From NCBI GenBank assembly GCA_028293265.1, contig JAQGPB010000476.1, positions 1 through 7,705 on the forward strand: 7,705 bases of DNA. Direction: 5' to 3'. Below, piece after piece: positions 7,218 to 7,705 of this stretch. Source of the stretch: Pedosphaera sp. GTDB lineage: Bacteria > Verrucomicrobiota > Verrucomicrobiae > Limisphaerales > Pedosphaeraceae. A model generated the notes under the pieces. It made no database searches. It was not told the origin of the DNA and worked only from the letters and a program-made list of their open reading frames with translations. Every line of letters starts with the position of its first letter. Positions within the stretch are counted from its first letter, which is position 1. The position numbers and the translations under genes are program-made.

Positions 7218-7247
7218 GGTTGAGGGTTGAAAGTTGAGGGTTGAGGG
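7218..7247. repeat. Four-unit heptad repeat GGTTGAG (dispersed-repeat type)
   Basis: Units GGTTGAG (7218-7224), GGTTGAA (7225-7231), AGTTGAG (7232-7238) and GGTTGAG (7239-7245) sit head to tail, followed by GG. On the minus strand it reads as CCCTCAACC/CTTTCAACC. I recall strings of this kind as abundant dispersed repeats in Verrucomicrobiota, where they translate to Pro-Ser-Thr-Leu/Phe-Asn-Pro-Gln; this is recollection, not a search result. A lone CCCTCAA at 7361-7367 lies in the opposite orientation 114 bases away. Confidence 0.65.
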
Positions 7248-7252
7248 CGGGA

Positions 7253-7705
7253 CGGGCCAGGCGGCATGGTTGTCGTATTTTGCAGGCAGAGGCGGGCGAA
7301 GGCGGACTAACGCGGGCTTAAGCGACCGTTCGCTGGTGGGCGGGCTTTTCTTTGCCTTTTCCCTCAACTACCGACCGGCGACCATTTCAGCCGCCGTATT
7401 TCAAACAACAAACCGGCCTCCGCACTTCGGACATCATGACATAAATTTGGTTTTGTGCAAGAAATTTTCAGGGTGCTGGCAAGCAGGAAAAATAGCACAA
7501 TAACATTGACCGCTTTAGAAACAGCATTGATTCAAACAGCGGCGGCAAGGACAAAGAATAGCCAGCCCGGCAGATTGAAACCCAAAGCAGCCAAACTTGC
7601 CCTTTTGTTGTACTATGGCGTGCTTGGATTTGGTGGTTTGGCAGGCGCATTCGTTTGGCGGAGCAGTTCGGCGAGATTTGTAAACACCAATTGTGGCCGG
7701 AGAAT
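7253..7705. other. Right flank without a supportable gene
   Basis: No frame has a recognisable family motif, and the minus-strand frame at 7468-7650 lacks any protein-like signature. One plus-strand frame stays open from the TGA just before 7438 to the window edge; it could begin at GTG 7455 and contains a hydrophobic stretch (LALLLYYGVLGFGGLAGAFVW) near 7591-7653. Its codon third positions do not show the GC preference of the four real genes, so coding is doubtful. A small perfect hairpin, AGCGA-CCGT-TCGCT, lies at 7321-7334 with no T-tail worth calling a terminator. Confidence 0.5.

Noticed and set aside
7091..7267. 59-residue N-terminal extension of the ABC ATPase
   Set aside because: It translates the heptad repeat and the 13-bp tandem repeat. 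Family members begin near MNFAIETKGL.

Overview
The window is a stretch of bacterial chromosome with a core-genome character: four well-supported protein genes plus a fifth (a permease) that pairs with one of them, separated by repeat-rich and structured intergenic DNA. Gene content and style suggest a soil-type Verrucomicrobiota bacterium (Pedosphaera / Limisphaerales-like). This rests on the TypA sequence, the short palindromic and TTGAGGG-type dispersed repeats, the weak Shine-Dalgarno sequences and my familiarity with such genomes. It is an inference, not a database result.

Layout, left to right. Positions 1-390 hold no convincing gene but several short inverted repeats, including two near-identical AACCTC-N3-GAGGTT boxes. 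A strong intrinsic terminator (391-420) closes typA, the ribosome-associated GTPase TypA/BipA, which is read on the minus strand (444-2279). A roughly 620-base non-coding stretch follows, containing a 10-bp-period tandem repeat, a terminator-like hairpin, and a structured leader or small-RNA locus ending in a second intrinsic terminator just ahead of the next gene. Then come, on the plus strand, a class I SAM-dependent methyltransferase with an N-terminal zinc-ribbon-like motif (2897-3823) and a secreted DUF1579-like protein (3934-4482). Converging on these from the right is a two-gene minus-strand ABC exporter operon: ATPase (6329-7090), then integral-membrane permease (4594-6327), with one base between stop and start. 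Upstream of the ATPase are a 13-bp tandem repeat and a four-unit TTGAGGG-like heptad repeat. The last ~440 bases contain no supportable gene.

Functionally the genes are not an obvious single pathway. TypA is a housekeeping/stress translation factor, the methyltransferase is of a type often found with cell-surface polysaccharide genes, and the ABC pair is a typical ABC-2-like exporter of unknown substrate. I found no CRISPR array, transposase, phage gene, toxin-antitoxin pair or defence island. The most interesting material is intergenic: a possible terminator/antiterminator switch ahead of the methyltransferase, and the dispersed-repeat-like palindromes and tandem repeats.
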